DNA of 57,480 bases from Thermomicrobiales bacterium (GCA_019637585.1 JAHBVL010000015.1:1-57480); one strand, 5' to 3'. Positions 45,025 to 54,579 are shown, counted from the first letter of the stretch. A program made the numbers and translations. The notes: a model not told the origin generated them from the sequence alone.

Positions 45025-46755
45025 ATGCAGGGAGCCAAAGCACTCGTTCGCGTTCTCGAGGAATCGGGAGTCCGTCACATCTTCGGACTGCCCGGCGATA
45101 CAGGAATCGCCCTGTACGAGGCGTTGCGCGAACGCTCCGACGCCATTACCCACATCATGACCCGCGATGAGCGGTCAGCCTCCTTCATGGCCGATGTCTA
45201 CGCGCGAGCCTCTGGTCACATCGGGATCTGCGAAGGTCCGAGCGGTGGTGGCGCGACCTATATCGTGCCGGGCGTTGCGGAAGCGCAGGGATCGGCGATT
45301 CCTCTCCTCTGTTTGACCAGCGATACACCGGTCAATCAACGGGGCAGGGGTGTGCTCACCGAATTCGACCAGGAGTCGATGTTTCGTCCGGTCACAAAGT
45401 GGGCGCATCGCGTCGACTCGCCCACCACGCTGGCTGAAGCGACCAGGCGAGCATTGCGCGTCGCGACGACGGGCCGGCCGGGTGCTGTCCACATGAGTTT
45501 GCCCAGCGACACGCTGGAAGGAGAAACACCCGAGGCGTCGGTGTACGGCGATCCGACCTTCGGCTCTGCTCCTTCGCTTCGATCGCGAGCGGATGCATCG
45601 TTGATCGAACGAGCGGCGCGGATGATCGAGTCGTCGCGCCGTCCGGTCGTCGTGGCCGGTGGCGGGGTGTTGACCTCGGGCGCCCATCATGCGCTGACGG
45701 CATTCGCCGAAACGCTGAACATTCCTGTCGTCACCTCGATCAATGGCAAGGGGAGCGTCGCCGAAACGAGCCCGGTCAGCGCCGGGGTGGTGGGCGGCAA
45801 TGGCGCCTGGACCTTCACCAACGATCTGGTGTCGGAAGCCGATCTGGTGATCTTCGCGGGGTCGCGCACCGATTCGACGACGACCCATCACTGGCGCGTG
45901 CCGACCCCCATCGACGGCCCGCTGGTCATTCAGATCGATGCCGAACCCTGGGAGATCGGCAACAACTACCGGCTGGGCGTCGGATTGCACTGCGATGTGA
46001 AGCTGGCGTTCGAGGACTTGCTTGCGGCGAGCGAACCCTCCCCCGAGGTGCAGAACCGGAATCGGGAGCGCATTCAGGCAGTGTCGATCGCCAGACAGAT
46101 GCACTGGGAGCGAGTGGCCAAGGAAAGCAAACAGGGCGGCTCGCCGATCAAACCGCAGGTTGTGGTCAGCGCGTTGCGGAAGGTGCTGCCGGACGACGCG
46201 TTGATCGTGGCCGATCCCGGTACGCCGACGCCGTATCTGGCTGCGCAGTACCAACTACGGCGAGCGGGACGGACGACCATCATCCCCCGAGCTCACGGCG
46301 GTCTCGGGTATGCGATACCGGGTGTCGTCGGCGCTCACTATGCGGCCGAGGGGCGGCGTGTGGTCGGTATGACCGGGGACGGCAGCTTCGGTATGTCATG
46401 TGGTGAGATGGAGACGATCACCCGCCTGAATCTGCCCGTGGTTTTGATCCAGTGCGCCAACAACGCCTATGGCTGGATCAAGGAGCTGCAGCATCTCTAC
46501 CAGGGCGATCGCTATTTCGGCGTCGATTTCACCGCGGTGGACTACGCGAAGATCGCGTCCGGGTTCGGGATGCAATCCCGGCACATCACCGATCCTGCCC
46601 AGGTCGAACCCTCGCTGCGAGAAGCGCTCGATGACGGGCGGCCGTGGTTCATCAACATCGTCACGGAATCGCAGATCACCGAAACACCGCCGGTGGCTGG
46701 ATGGCTGGAAGCCGAGGCCAGACTGGCCCGCGGTGAGAAAACGCAGCAGCACTAG
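45025..46755 (+). CDS. Thiamine-diphosphate-dependent enzyme, acetolactate synthase-like
   Basis: A 576-residue ThDP enzyme with the three-domain layout of acetohydroxyacid synthase, benzoylformate decarboxylase and similar enzymes. The cofactor-activating Glu is in T-R-D-E-R-S-A-S; the ThDP motif begins G-D-G-S-F-G-M and ends N-N-A-Y-G-W. Because that Glu is present it is not a glyoxylate carboligase, which lacks it. No ilvN-type regulatory subunit or other branched-chain gene is near, so a catabolic role is likely. It is followed by a nucleoside hydrolase after 6 bases. Confidence 0.86.
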   Translation: MQGAKALVRVLEESGVRHIFGLPGDTGIALYEALRERSDAITHIMTRDERSASFMADVYARASGHIGICEGPSGGGATYIVPGVAEAQGSAIPLLCLTSDTPVNQRGRGVLTEFDQESMFRPVTKWAHRVDSPTTLAEATRRALRVATTGRPGAVHMSLPSDTLEGETPEASVYGDPTFGSAPSLRSRADASLIERAARMIESSRRPVVVAGGGVLTSGAHHALTAFAETLNIPVVTSINGKGSVAETSPVSAGVVGGNGAWTFTNDLVSEADLVIFAGSRTDSTTTHHWRVPTPIDGPLVIQIDAEPWEIGNNYRLGVGLHCDVKLAFEDLLAASEPSPEVQNRNRERIQAVSIARQMHWERVAKESKQGGSPIKPQVVVSALRKVLPDDALIVADPGTPTPYLAAQYQLRRAGRTTIIPRAHGGLGYAIPGVVGAHYAAEGRRVVGMTGDGSFGMSCGEMETITRLNLPVVLIQCANNAYGWIKELQHLYQGDRYFGVDFTAVDYAKIASGFGMQSRHITDPAQVEPSLREALDDGRPWFINIVTESQITETPPVAGWLEAEARLARGEKTQQH

Positions 46756-46761
46756 TCAGGG

Positions 46762-47679
46762 ATGAGCGACAGCATGCCGACTCCCGTCATCCTCGATGTC
46801 GACACCGGAATCGACGATGCGCTGGCGATTGCGCTGGCGGTCCATTCGCCGGCGATCGACATCGTTGCCGCCACGACCGTTGCCGGAAACGTCTCGATCG
46901 ATCACACCACGCAGAACACACTCGATGTACTGGCTTTCCTTGGCGCCGGCGATGTGCCGGTCTACCGCGGCGCGAGCAGACCTCTTGCTCGGCCACTGAC
47001 GACCGCGCGAAATGTGCATGGATCGAATGGACTCGGAGGCTGCCTGCTCCCGACGGCCGTTCGGACGGAAGAAGCGGCCAAGGGTCCGGCGACGATCGTC
47101 CGGCTGGCCCAGGTACGGCCTGCCGAGCTGACGCTCATCTGCGTTGGGCCGCTCACAAACCTGGCCATCGCGCTCAGTGTCGAACCGGCGCTGCCGCGAT
47201 TGCTGAAAAAGGTCGTGATCATGGGTGGCGCCTTCCTGATCCAGGGCAACTACAATAAGGCCGCCGAGTTCAATTTCTATGTCGACCCTGAAGCCGCCGA
47301 ACAGGTCTTCTCGGCTCCTTTCGCGGATGTGACCGTTCTGGGGCTCGATGTCACCCATAACGCGCCGATTCCATTTACCTGGTGGCAAGACTCGGGTCGT
47401 GAGGCGACCCCCGAGCAGGCGCTGCTTCACCGCATCTTCGCGGAATCGTTTGCCACCCAACCGGACGGCCGCCACTATATGCACGATGCAATGGCGATTG
47501 CCGCGACCATCGATCCTTCGATCGTCGTGACCGAGCGCCATTCACTGGCGATAGGCGGGACGTTCGACGACCGGGGAGCTTCGCGGCTCGCGCAGCACAC
47601 GGCAGTGAACGTCGCTCTCGAGGTCGACACGCCGCGTTTTCTGCGCATGATGGCGGACCTGTTCAGCATCGATGGCTGA
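46762..47679 (+). CDS. Inosine-uridine preferring nucleoside hydrolase
   Basis: A 305-residue calcium-dependent N-ribohydrolase that releases bases from nucleosides. D-V-D-T-G-I-D-D-A-L-A-I at the N-terminus is the metal-binding signature, with G-G-A-F-L-I-Q-G-N and a C-terminal Y-M-H-D-A-M-A-I supplying the last Asp. ATG 46762 is used, with ATG 46774 an alternative. The 6-base gap suggests co-transcription with the ThDP enzyme. Confidence 0.92.
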   Translation: MSDSMPTPVILDVDTGIDDALAIALAVHSPAIDIVAATTVAGNVSIDHTTQNTLDVLAFLGAGDVPVYRGASRPLARPLTTARNVHGSNGLGGCLLPTAVRTEEAAKGPATIVRLAQVRPAELTLICVGPLTNLAIALSVEPALPRLLKKVVIMGGAFLIQGNYNKAAEFNFYVDPEAAEQVFSAPFADVTVLGLDVTHNAPIPFTWWQDSGREATPEQALLHRIFAESFATQPDGRHYMHDAMAIAATIDPSIVVTERHSLAIGGTFDDRGASRLAQHTAVNVALEVDTPRFLRMMADLFSIDG

Positions 47680-47697
47680 GCGGCAACCGATGACTGG

Positions 47698-47727
47698 CTG
47701 ACAGGATCGGCGCTCCCGGTTTAGAAT
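47698..47727 (+). promoter_or_regulatory. Promoter of the DnaC-like gene
   Basis: CTGACA (47698-47703), 18-base spacer and TAGAAT (47722-47727). The 69-base leader has GC-rich pairs (GGGC/GCCC twice) before the GAGGAGG ribosome site. Confidence 0.5.
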
Positions 47728-47795
47728 GCTGCGCAATCCTGAACGGGCGAAAAGTGATCGAGCCCGGCAAAGCCCAGCTATTGAGGAGGTCAGCA

Positions 47796-48386
47796 ATGAC
47801 CGATTCGATCGTCGAACAGGCATCCATCCAGGATCGCGATCTTCTGCTCCGCCTCAGCCTGTATTTCGACTCATTCGACCAGAGAGTCCGGCAGGGCCAG
47901 GGTTGGTTCATTTTCAATGCCGATGGCGGCCGCGGCCGGCGTATTTCCAGCTTCATCGAACGGCAGTTGAACGAGCATCGTTCCGGCGTTCACTCCTTTG
48001 TGATTTCGTGGCGTGACTTCGCGCTCAGCGCGTATGTCAACGAAGTCGGTATCCCGCAGCTCGAACCGCAGGCGCGCCAGCCGGGAGCCACGCCCCGTCT
48101 ATCAAAAGAGGTCGCATTCGCCAGGATGGTGACCGATGACGTCTGGCTTCGGTGTTCGTCCGCGGAGCTGCTGATGCTGGTCGGGCTGAAACCGGCTCAC
48201 GCGCATGAAGTCGAGTTCCTCGATCGAGCGATCGAAGAGCGGTATCGTCAGCGGCTGGCGACGATTCTCGTGACGCCAGAGACACCCCAGGAACTGGAGG
48301 CCAATGTCGCCTCCGTCGATCCCACCCAGCAGATGTGGGATCGGCTGTTCACCAGAATGTACGAAACGAGTCTCGTCGCTCTGTAG
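47796..48386 (+). CDS. Unknown protein resembling a DnaC/IstB ATPase that lost its ATP-binding motifs
   Basis: A 196-residue protein. No family is recognised with certainty. The order of its strands resembles DnaC/IstB helicase loaders: Q-G-Q-G-W-F-I-F-N-A-D-G-G-R-G-R where Walker A would be, S-F-V-I-S-W-R-D-F as a second strand, L-L-M-L-V-G-L-K in the place of Walker B, then I-E-E-R-Y-R-Q-R-L-A-T-I-L-V-T-P-E-T-P-Q (cf. the R-Y..T-I..T-S-N sensor 1 region) and Q-M-W-D-R-L at the end. The GKT/S of Walker A and the DD of Walker B are missing, so ATP hydrolysis is unlikely. ATG 47796 has a strong GAGGAGG 6 bases upstream and its own promoter. It is convergent with the polyprenyl synthase gene. 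Confidence 0.6.
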   Translation: MTDSIVEQASIQDRDLLLRLSLYFDSFDQRVRQGQGWFIFNADGGRGRRISSFIERQLNEHRSGVHSFVISWRDFALSAYVNEVGIPQLEPQARQPGATPRLSKEVAFARMVTDDVWLRCSSAELLMLVGLKPAHAHEVEFLDRAIEERYRQRLATILVTPETPQELEANVASVDPTQQMWDRLFTRMYETSLVAL

Positions 48387-48390
48387 TGGG

Positions 48391-49374
48391 TCAGGCAGAC
48401 CGCTTGAGCGCCAGCTGGGCGAACTCTTCGAGTCCCTGACGGGCGTCATCATCGGGAACGACGTCGCCCAATGTCTCGATTGCGGCGTCGACGCGGATTT
48501 CTGCGTCACGCACTGCCAGATCGACCGCGCCGGAGCTCCGGATGTCATCGATCAGCGCGCCGATCTCCACTTCCGACGCCGAACCAGCGACAACGCTGGA
48601 CACCATATGCCGGGCCGATACCGGCGCATCCCGCAGGAAGTAGATAACCGGCAGGGTCAGGGTTCCCTGGCGGAGATCGTTGCCGGCTGGTTTGCCCAGG
48701 GTGGCGCTTTCGCCGGTCAGGTCGAGAACATCGTCGATGATCTGGAACGCGGTGCCAACCGCTCCCCCAAATGCCTGAAGCGCCGCGACTGTATGGTCGG
48801 GAGCCCGGCTGATGACGCCGCCCATTTCCGCGGCGCCGGCGAAGAGGGAGCCGGTTTTGCCATAGATCCGCAGCATGTACTGCTCGACCGACTGGTTGAG
48901 ATCGTTCGCTTCCAGCATTTCCATCAATTGCCCGTCGCAGATATCGCCGAGTGTGGAGGCGAAGATCGAGACGACGCGCGGAATGCCGGTGTCCGCAGCC
49001 AGCATGGCCGACTGGGCGAACAGGTAGTCGCCAATCAGAATGACCGAACCGGTATCGAGCTGGGAGTTGAGCGTCGGTTTGCCCCGCCGGAGCGCGGCGC
49101 GATCGACCGTGTCGTCGTGAACCAGCGAAGCGGTATGGAGGAGTTCCACGCCGGCGGCCGCGGTGATCAGTGTGTCGAATGTCTCCTCATAGGCGAATGC
49201 CCGTGCGGAGAGGAGGAGCAAAAGGGGACGGAGTCGTTTGCCGCCAGCGGCGATAATCTCGTCCAGAAGCGGGGAGATATCTGCATAGCGGACTTTTGCA
49301 GCTTCCGACAGCCGGTTGCTGACGCGGTCCATATCGGACTGCATCAGGTTGATGATATCGGTATGCTGCAGCAC
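48391..49374 (-). CDS. Polyprenyl diphosphate synthase
   Basis: A 327-residue trans-prenyltransferase that elongates isoprenoid chains for quinones or carriers. The two aspartate-rich sites D-D-T-V-D (first, in V-H-D-D-T-V-D) and D-D-V-L-D (second) bind Mg2+ and substrates; G-G-K-R-L-R-P at the N-terminus binds IPP. Chain length cannot be set confidently; the long type (C35-C50) is likely, which would serve menaquinone side-chain synthesis. ATG 49374 is used. Confidence 0.93.
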   Translation of the reverse strand: MLQHTDIINLMQSDMDRVSNRLSEAAKVRYADISPLLDEIIAAGGKRLRPLLLLLSARAFAYEETFDTLITAAAGVELLHTASLVHDDTVDRAALRRGKPTLNSQLDTGSVILIGDYLFAQSAMLAADTGIPRVVSIFASTLGDICDGQLMEMLEANDLNQSVEQYMLRIYGKTGSLFAGAAEMGGVISRAPDHTVAALQAFGGAVGTAFQIIDDVLDLTGESATLGKPAGNDLRQGTLTLPVIYFLRDAPVSARHMVSSVVAGSASEVEIGALIDDIRSSGAVDLAVRDAEIRVDAAIETLGDVVPDDDARQGLEEFAQLALKRSA

Positions 49375-49619
49375 GAGCCCTGTCTTTGCATTGGCAAATC
49401 CCCAGCAAATCCGGGGCGGATGGCATTATCAAAGCCCTGTCCACCGGTGTCAATGAACGACCGGAACGGCCACGAGCGGACGATCGCCCCGTTCTGGGGC
49501 CATAATGAACCGACCCGGGGTTGTCGAGCGTTGGAGAACGCAGGATCGATGCCGGCAGTGCGCCACACGGCAAAGGCCGATCGCGGGCGCCGGGTCAGAT
49601 GTAAAGGGTCTTCCTCACG

Positions 49620-51326
49620 ATGCAGCAGAGTCGACGATCGGTTCCGCCAGGAGTACCCACGCGTGGGTATCGCCGGCAGCGCCGCTGGCCGAATGTCAGC
49701 TGGTGGCTGAGCGCCATTCTGGTCGTGGCCCTCACTGCCTGGGCGATCACCTTGCTGGTTCGTCTCTTCGACGACGACAGCACGCCGGCATCGCCGGAGC
49801 ACATTGCCATCATCGTCTCCGACGCCGTCACTGGTCAGGCCGTGCAGGACGCCGAACTGCGGGTGGGTGATGCCGTGGGTCGGACCAATGAGTCGGGCGC
49901 CGTGCTGGTGCCCCTTCCCGATGAACCGATCACACTGACTATCACCCATGCAGGCTACAACCCGGTCTATGGCCAGATCGACAGCACCATGGCCGCCGAG
50001 CAACGGGTCGCCCTCAATCCGGTGGATCCCAACCAGGTGGAAGCGCAGCCCGCGCCAACCCAGGACGCCGGACAGGTGGTCGTGATGACACCGACTTCCG
50101 AGCAAACAACCGCGCAGGAAACACCAGTCACTGGCCAGGGAGGGGCCACAGGCGTGAATGGCCGTGTGGTCGACGCATCGGGCAATCCGATCGAAGGCGC
50201 GGTTGTTCTGGCCGGCAGCGATGTTGTCTTCTCCGACGCCGATGGCCAGTTCCAGGCGCCAACCGCCCAGACCGGTCAGGCGCTGCGTGTCTGGGCGTCT
50301 GGCTACACCGACCAGTTCCCCACGGCGACCGGGCCGGATGCAATGACCGTGCAAATGGAGCGCCTCGATATCAAAGCGGCCTACCTGACTGGCGCCCGGC
50401 TGGCCGACGAAGCCCGAATCAACGAACTGATCGGCACCATCGAAACGACCGAGCTCAATGCGCTGGTTATCGACATCAAGGAAGGGTCGGTCTACTACGA
50501 CACCGGTGTGCAGTTCTTCATCGACGCGGGAGCCGTGCAGCCGCTCTTCGATCCGGCCGCGCTCGTGCAGCGGCTGAAGGAAAAAGGCATCTACACCATT
50601 GCGCGCATCGTCGTCTTCAATGATCCGATCGTAGCCCAAAACCGTCCCGATCTCGCACTCAAGGATGTGAACGGGGGGATCTGGCTGGGCTGGAATGGGG
50701 CACCCTGGGTCGATCCCTTCCACCGCGAGCTCTGGCAGCCCAATATCGATCTGGCTCTGGAAGCCGCGGCCATGGGATTCGACGAGGTGCAGTATGACTA
50801 CGTCCGCTTCCCCTCTGACGGCGACCTGAACAATGCTGATTTTGCCGGCGAGTACACCTCGGAAGAGGTGAGAGTGGGAACGATTGTCGAGTTCCTGGAG
50901 ATGACGCAGGAGCAGCTCCGCCCGACGGGGGTCAAGCTCGGCGCCGATGTTTTCGGCATCATCGCCGTCTATCCGGAAGACCAGGGCATCGGGCAGCGGA
51001 TGCTCGACTTTGCCGAGGTTGTCGATTTCATCCACCCGATGGTCTATCCGTCCCACTTCAATGAAGGATCGATCGGTGTGGATGGGCACCCGAACAGCTT
51101 CCCGTACGAAACGCTGGATATCACCATCGGGTTGGGGCAAGCGAAGATGCCCGGGATGGAGCTCAAGATGCGGCCCTGGCTTCAGGATTTCACGCTTGGC
51201 GATCCTCCCTACGGCCCGGAACAGGTTCGGGCTCAGATCGACGCCACGATGGACAACGGCGCCAGCGGATGGATGCTGTGGAACGCCGACAGTGAAGTGA
51301 CCGTTGGCGCGCTGAATCCCGCCTGA
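49620..51326 (+). CDS. Membrane-anchored putative glycoside hydrolase (DUF4015-like)
   Basis: A 568-residue envelope protein. One membrane helix at about 27-50 follows a short basic N-terminus. Residues 62-130 and about 180-245 are two carboxypeptidase-regulatory-like beta domains (I-I-V-S-D-A-V-T-G, then N-G-R-V-V-D-A-S-G-N-P-I-E-G-A-V-V) joined by a Thr/Gln/Pro linker. Residues about 250-560 form a TIM-barrel-type putative glycoside hydrolase with A-L-V-I-D-I-K, I-A-R-I-V-V-F-N-D-P, F-D-E-V-Q-Y-D-Y-V-R-F-P and a F-I-H-P-M-V-Y-P-S-H-F motif, as in the DUF4015 family. The polysaccharide target is unknown. Confidence 0.85.
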   Translation: MQQSRRSVPPGVPTRGYRRQRRWPNVSWWLSAILVVALTAWAITLLVRLFDDDSTPASPEHIAIIVSDAVTGQAVQDAELRVGDAVGRTNESGAVLVPLPDEPITLTITHAGYNPVYGQIDSTMAAEQRVALNPVDPNQVEAQPAPTQDAGQVVVMTPTSEQTTAQETPVTGQGGATGVNGRVVDASGNPIEGAVVLAGSDVVFSDADGQFQAPTAQTGQALRVWASGYTDQFPTATGPDAMTVQMERLDIKAAYLTGARLADEARINELIGTIETTELNALVIDIKEGSVYYDTGVQFFIDAGAVQPLFDPAALVQRLKEKGIYTIARIVVFNDPIVAQNRPDLALKDVNGGIWLGWNGAPWVDPFHRELWQPNIDLALEAAAMGFDEVQYDYVRFPSDGDLNNADFAGEYTSEEVRVGTIVEFLEMTQEQLRPTGVKLGADVFGIIAVYPEDQGIGQRMLDFAEVVDFIHPMVYPSHFNEGSIGVDGHPNSFPYETLDITIGLGQAKMPGMELKMRPWLQDFTLGDPPYGPEQVRAQIDATMDNGASGWMLWNADSEVTVGALNPA

Positions 51327-51390
51327 TCGGTAAATCACTGGAGCGTCACCAAACTTCACACGGGTCGTAGCAAGATTGCGCATCGTCTTG

Positions 51391-51396
51391 TATAAT
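51391..51396 (+). promoter_or_regulatory. -10 box before hsp20
   Basis: A perfect TATAAT with only a poor -35 match (TAGCAA at 17 bases). The leader to the hsp20 start is about 105 bases. No CIRCE-type inverted repeat was found, so HrcA control is not indicated. Confidence 0.55.
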
Positions 51397-51503
51397 CCAC
51401 AGAGTTCGCTTCAGTCGCGCGTCAATCGCATCCCCTCAATCCAGGACGACACGCAACGCTGAACGCTATTGGCGCAGCTGTTGCGTCAGGGAGGTTCATT
51501 CCT

Positions 51504-51950
51504 ATGGTTGTCCTTGTTCGCAGGGGAGTCCAGCGCAATCCGGATCGATTGCAGCGCGAGATGGAGGAAGTCTTTCGCGCGTTGATTCCCCATCGCCCGG
51601 CCGTCCAGAGTCATGGCGCCTGGCGACCACCCTTGGAAGTTTTCGAAACGGAGAAGAGTCTCGTCATCCTGGCCGAAATCGCCGGTGTCGACGAACGCGA
51701 TCTCGATATCGTTGCTGATTCGGGTATGGTGTCGATTCGTGGCCAGCGGCGCGACCGCTCGCCCGACTCGCCGCGACGCTACCGGGAAACCGGTATTGCG
51801 TATGGCGAGTTCGTTGCAGACATCTACCTGCCGTTCGCCGTCAACCTCGATCAGGCGTCGGCTGAGTTCGAACAGGGCATGTTGCGTATCGAACTCCCGC
51901 GGCATGCCGCACGGAACATCGTGCCGCGCACGATCGATTCTGACCGATAA
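51504..51950 (+). CDS. Hsp20/alpha-crystallin family small heat-shock protein
   Basis: A 148-residue ATP-independent chaperone that holds unfolding proteins. The alpha-crystallin domain spans about 40-135: W-R-P-P-L-E-V-F-E-T, A-E-I-A-G-V-D-E-R-D-L-D-I and Y-G-E-F-V-A-D-I-Y-L-P, with G-M-L-R-I-E-L-P. ATG 51504 is preceded by GGGAGG. The lon gene begins 22 bases after its stop, so chaperone and protease are made together. Confidence 0.93.
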   Translation: MVVLVRRGVQRNPDRLQREMEEVFRALIPHRPAVQSHGAWRPPLEVFETEKSLVILAEIAGVDERDLDIVADSGMVSIRGQRRDRSPDSPRRYRETGIAYGEFVADIYLPFAVNLDQASAEFEQGMLRIELPRHAARNIVPRTIDSDR

Positions 51951-51972
51951 CTTCCAGGAAGGCAGATCCACA

Positions 51973-54552
51973 ATGGTGAAAAAGAAAAAAGATCAGGACG
52001 CGCCGAAGCCGAAGAAACAGGTGGAGCCCGGCAGCGTTGCTGCGGGGGCCGCCGAGTCCGGCAACAGCAAGCGCTCCTCGAGGAAACGAACAGAAAAACA
52101 GATGGAACAGACAATCACACTCCCGATTCTGCCGTTGCGAGGGACGGTGGTTTTCCCTCAAACGGTCGTGCCGCTGGCTGCGGCCCAGCCGCGCTCGCTC
52201 CGCCTGATCGATGAAGTCATGTCGACGAACCGGACTGTTGGCGTGGTAATGCAGCATGACGCCGACCAGGAAGGCGCGGGTCCCGGCGAAATCCATGAAA
52301 TCGGCACCCTCTCGACGATCCTGCAGATGATGCGTGTGCCAGATGGCAGCGTTCGCCTTGCCGTGCAGGGAAGCGACCGGATTCGCATCGTCGAGTGGGT
52401 CTCTGAAGAGCCCTATCTGATGGCCAAGGTGGTCGTCGTGCCCGATGGCGACAGCGGCAGCGTCGAGGTCGAGGCCCTGTCGCGAAACACGCTGGAGCTG
52501 TTCCAGCGACTGGTCGAGCTCGTGCCGCACCTGCCGGAAGAGCTGGTGACCGCTGCCCTGAACATCGACGATCCCCAGCACCTGCTCTACATGGTGGCCA
52601 GCAATCTGCGGATGGAGCCCAAGGACCGGCAGGAACTGCTGGAAACAGCGAGTTTGAAAGAGAAGCTGGCCTTCCTCAATGCCTTCATCTCCAAAGAGCT
52701 GGACGTGCTCGAGCTGGGCAAGAGGATCCAGTCCGAAGTCCAGGAGGAGCTGAGCAAATCGCAGCGGGACTATTACCTGCGCGAGCAGCTGAAGGCGATT
52801 CGCCGGGAACTGGGCGAAGAGTCAGAAGCGGAAGCGGAGATCTCCGAGCTGCGCGAGAAGGTGGAAAGCTCGGCGATGCCCGAGGAAGCGCTGCGCGAGG
52901 CGAACCGCGAACTCGACCGGTTGAGCAAGTTGCCGCCGGCCGCCGCCGAGTATGGCGTCATCAAAACCTATCTCGACTGGCTGACCAGCCTTCCCTGGAA
53001 TGTCAGCACCGAAGGGGAGATCGACATCAACCGGGCGCGGGAGATTCTGAATGAAGATCACTACGACCTGGAGAAGGTCAAAGCGCGCATCCTGGAGTAT
53101 CTGGCGGTTCGGAAGCTGAAACTGGACCAGTTGGCCGCGATTCCGGAAGAGGAGCGGGACGAGTCGCACAAGATTCTTCACCGCGAACCGATTCTCTGTT
53201 TCGTTGGTCCTCCAGGTGTGGGCAAGACGAGTCTGGCCCAGTCGATTGCCCGGGCGCTCGGTCGTGAGCTGACTCGCATGTCGCTGGGTGGCGTGCGGGA
53301 CGAAGCGGAAATTCGCGGACACCGGCGGACCTATGTCGGCGCCATGCCGGGACGCATCATTCAGGCGATCCGCCGGGCAGGATCGAACGATCCGGTTTTC
53401 GTTCTCGACGAAGTCGACAAACTAGGCTCAGACTGGCGCGGAGATCCATCCTCCGCTCTGCTGGAGGTGCTCGATCCTGAGCAGAACGACACCTTCCGCG
53501 ATCACTATCTGGATGTGTCGTTCGATCTGTCGAAGGTGATGTTCATCGCCACGGCCAACATGCTGGACACTATTCCGGCGCCGCTGCGCGACCGGATGGA
53601 GATCATCGACCTGGCCGGGTACACCGATGACGACAAGCTCAACATTGCTCGCCGCTTCCTGATTCCCAAGCAGATGCGGGCCAACGGGCTCAAGGACCAG
53701 AAACTGACCTGGAAGGACGATGCCGTTCTTCAGATCATCCAGCACTACACCCGGGAAGCGGGTGTCCGAAACCTGGAACGAGAGATCGGCACCGTTTGCC
53801 GCAAGATCGCCACCAAGATCGCGTCTGGCGAGAAAGCGCCGAAGCAGGTGACCGTTGCCGGCGTTCGCGAGTATCTTGGCCGGCCACGATTCTTCTACGA
53901 AGAGCTCGCGGCGCGAACCAGTCAGCCTGGCGTGGCGATCGGGGTCGGTGTGACCGGCGTCGGCGGCGACATCATGTTCATCGAAGCCACCCGGATGACC
54001 GGCAAAGGTTCGATGCAGGTGACCGGCCAGCTCGGCGACGTGATGAAGGAATCGGCGCACGCGGCGATGTCGTATGTCCGCTCCCGGGCGGGCGATCTGG
54101 CTATCGACCCGGAGTTCTTCCAGGCCAGCGATATCCATATCCACGTGCCGGCCGGCGCCATCCCCAAAGATGGTCCTTCGGCAGGGGTGGCGATGACGAC
54201 GTCGCTGATATCCCTGCTGTCGAAAGTGCCGGTGCGCGACGATGTGGCCATGACCGGCGAAATCACCCTGCGCGGCCAGGTGCTGCCGGTGGGTGGGATC
54301 AAGGAGAAGGCGCTGGCGGCCCAGCGGGCGGGAATCTCACGCTTCGTGCTGCCGCTGAGGAACGAAGTCGATCTCGACGATCTGCCCAAGGAGCTGAAGG
54401 ATCACATGACCTTCATTCCGGTGCGTACGATGGACGAGGCGCTGGCGGCCGTGATGCCGGAGGAATTCCAGCAGCGGCACCGCCGGGAGGATGGGTTGGT
54501 GGTGGCTTCGGCTCCCCAGTCCCAGGAGATCGCGGCCGGCGCTGCCCGGTAG
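51973..54552 (+). CDS. lon: ATP-dependent Lon protease
   Basis: An 859-residue AAA+ serine protease that degrades misfolded and regulatory proteins. A Lys/Glu-rich extension of about 45 residues precedes the LON substrate domain (L-P-I-L-P-L-R-G-T-V-V-F-P). Walker A is G-P-P-G-V-G-K-T-S near residue 413. The protease domain has the Ser/Lys dyad: Ser736 in D-G-P-S-A-G-V and Lys779 in G-G-I-K-E-K-A-L. ATG 51973 is supported by AGGAAGG upstream. It is co-transcribed with hsp20 and followed by a strong terminator. Confidence 0.96.
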   Translation: MVKKKKDQDAPKPKKQVEPGSVAAGAAESGNSKRSSRKRTEKQMEQTITLPILPLRGTVVFPQTVVPLAAAQPRSLRLIDEVMSTNRTVGVVMQHDADQEGAGPGEIHEIGTLSTILQMMRVPDGSVRLAVQGSDRIRIVEWVSEEPYLMAKVVVVPDGDSGSVEVEALSRNTLELFQRLVELVPHLPEELVTAALNIDDPQHLLYMVASNLRMEPKDRQELLETASLKEKLAFLNAFISKELDVLELGKRIQSEVQEELSKSQRDYYLREQLKAIRRELGEESEAEAEISELREKVESSAMPEEALREANRELDRLSKLPPAAAEYGVIKTYLDWLTSLPWNVSTEGEIDINRAREILNEDHYDLEKVKARILEYLAVRKLKLDQLAAIPEEERDESHKILHREPILCFVGPPGVGKTSLAQSIARALGRELTRMSLGGVRDEAEIRGHRRTYVGAMPGRIIQAIRRAGSNDPVFVLDEVDKLGSDWRGDPSSALLEVLDPEQNDTFRDHYLDVSFDLSKVMFIATANMLDTIPAPLRDRMEIIDLAGYTDDDKLNIARRFLIPKQMRANGLKDQKLTWKDDAVLQIIQHYTREAGVRNLEREIGTVCRKIATKIASGEKAPKQVTVAGVREYLGRPRFFYEELAARTSQPGVAIGVGVTGVGGDIMFIEATRMTGKGSMQVTGQLGDVMKESAHAAMSYVRSRAGDLAIDPEFFQASDIHIHVPAGAIPKDGPSAGVAMTTSLISLLSKVPVRDDVAMTGEITLRGQVLPVGGIKEKALAAQRAGISRFVLPLRNEVDLDDLPKELKDHMTFIPVRTMDEALAAVMPEEFQQRHRREDGLVVASAPQSQEIAAGAAR

Positions 54553-54579
54553 CCATCAAGACCGATCTGGCGCAATACG

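Noticed and set aside
45025-46755. Glyoxylate carboligase acting with the adjacent glycerate kinase
   Set aside because: The cofactor-activating Glu is present (D-E-R-S-A), whereas glyoxylate carboligase lacks it; the role was left open.
49344-51383. A 679-codon open frame on the minus strand across the putative glycoside hydrolase gene
   Set aside because: It has no recognisable domain and lies opposite a well-supported protein; such frames are common when the real gene is GC-rich.
51327-51503. CIRCE/HrcA operator before hsp20
   Set aside because: No TTAGCACTC..GAGTGCTAA type inverted repeat is found.
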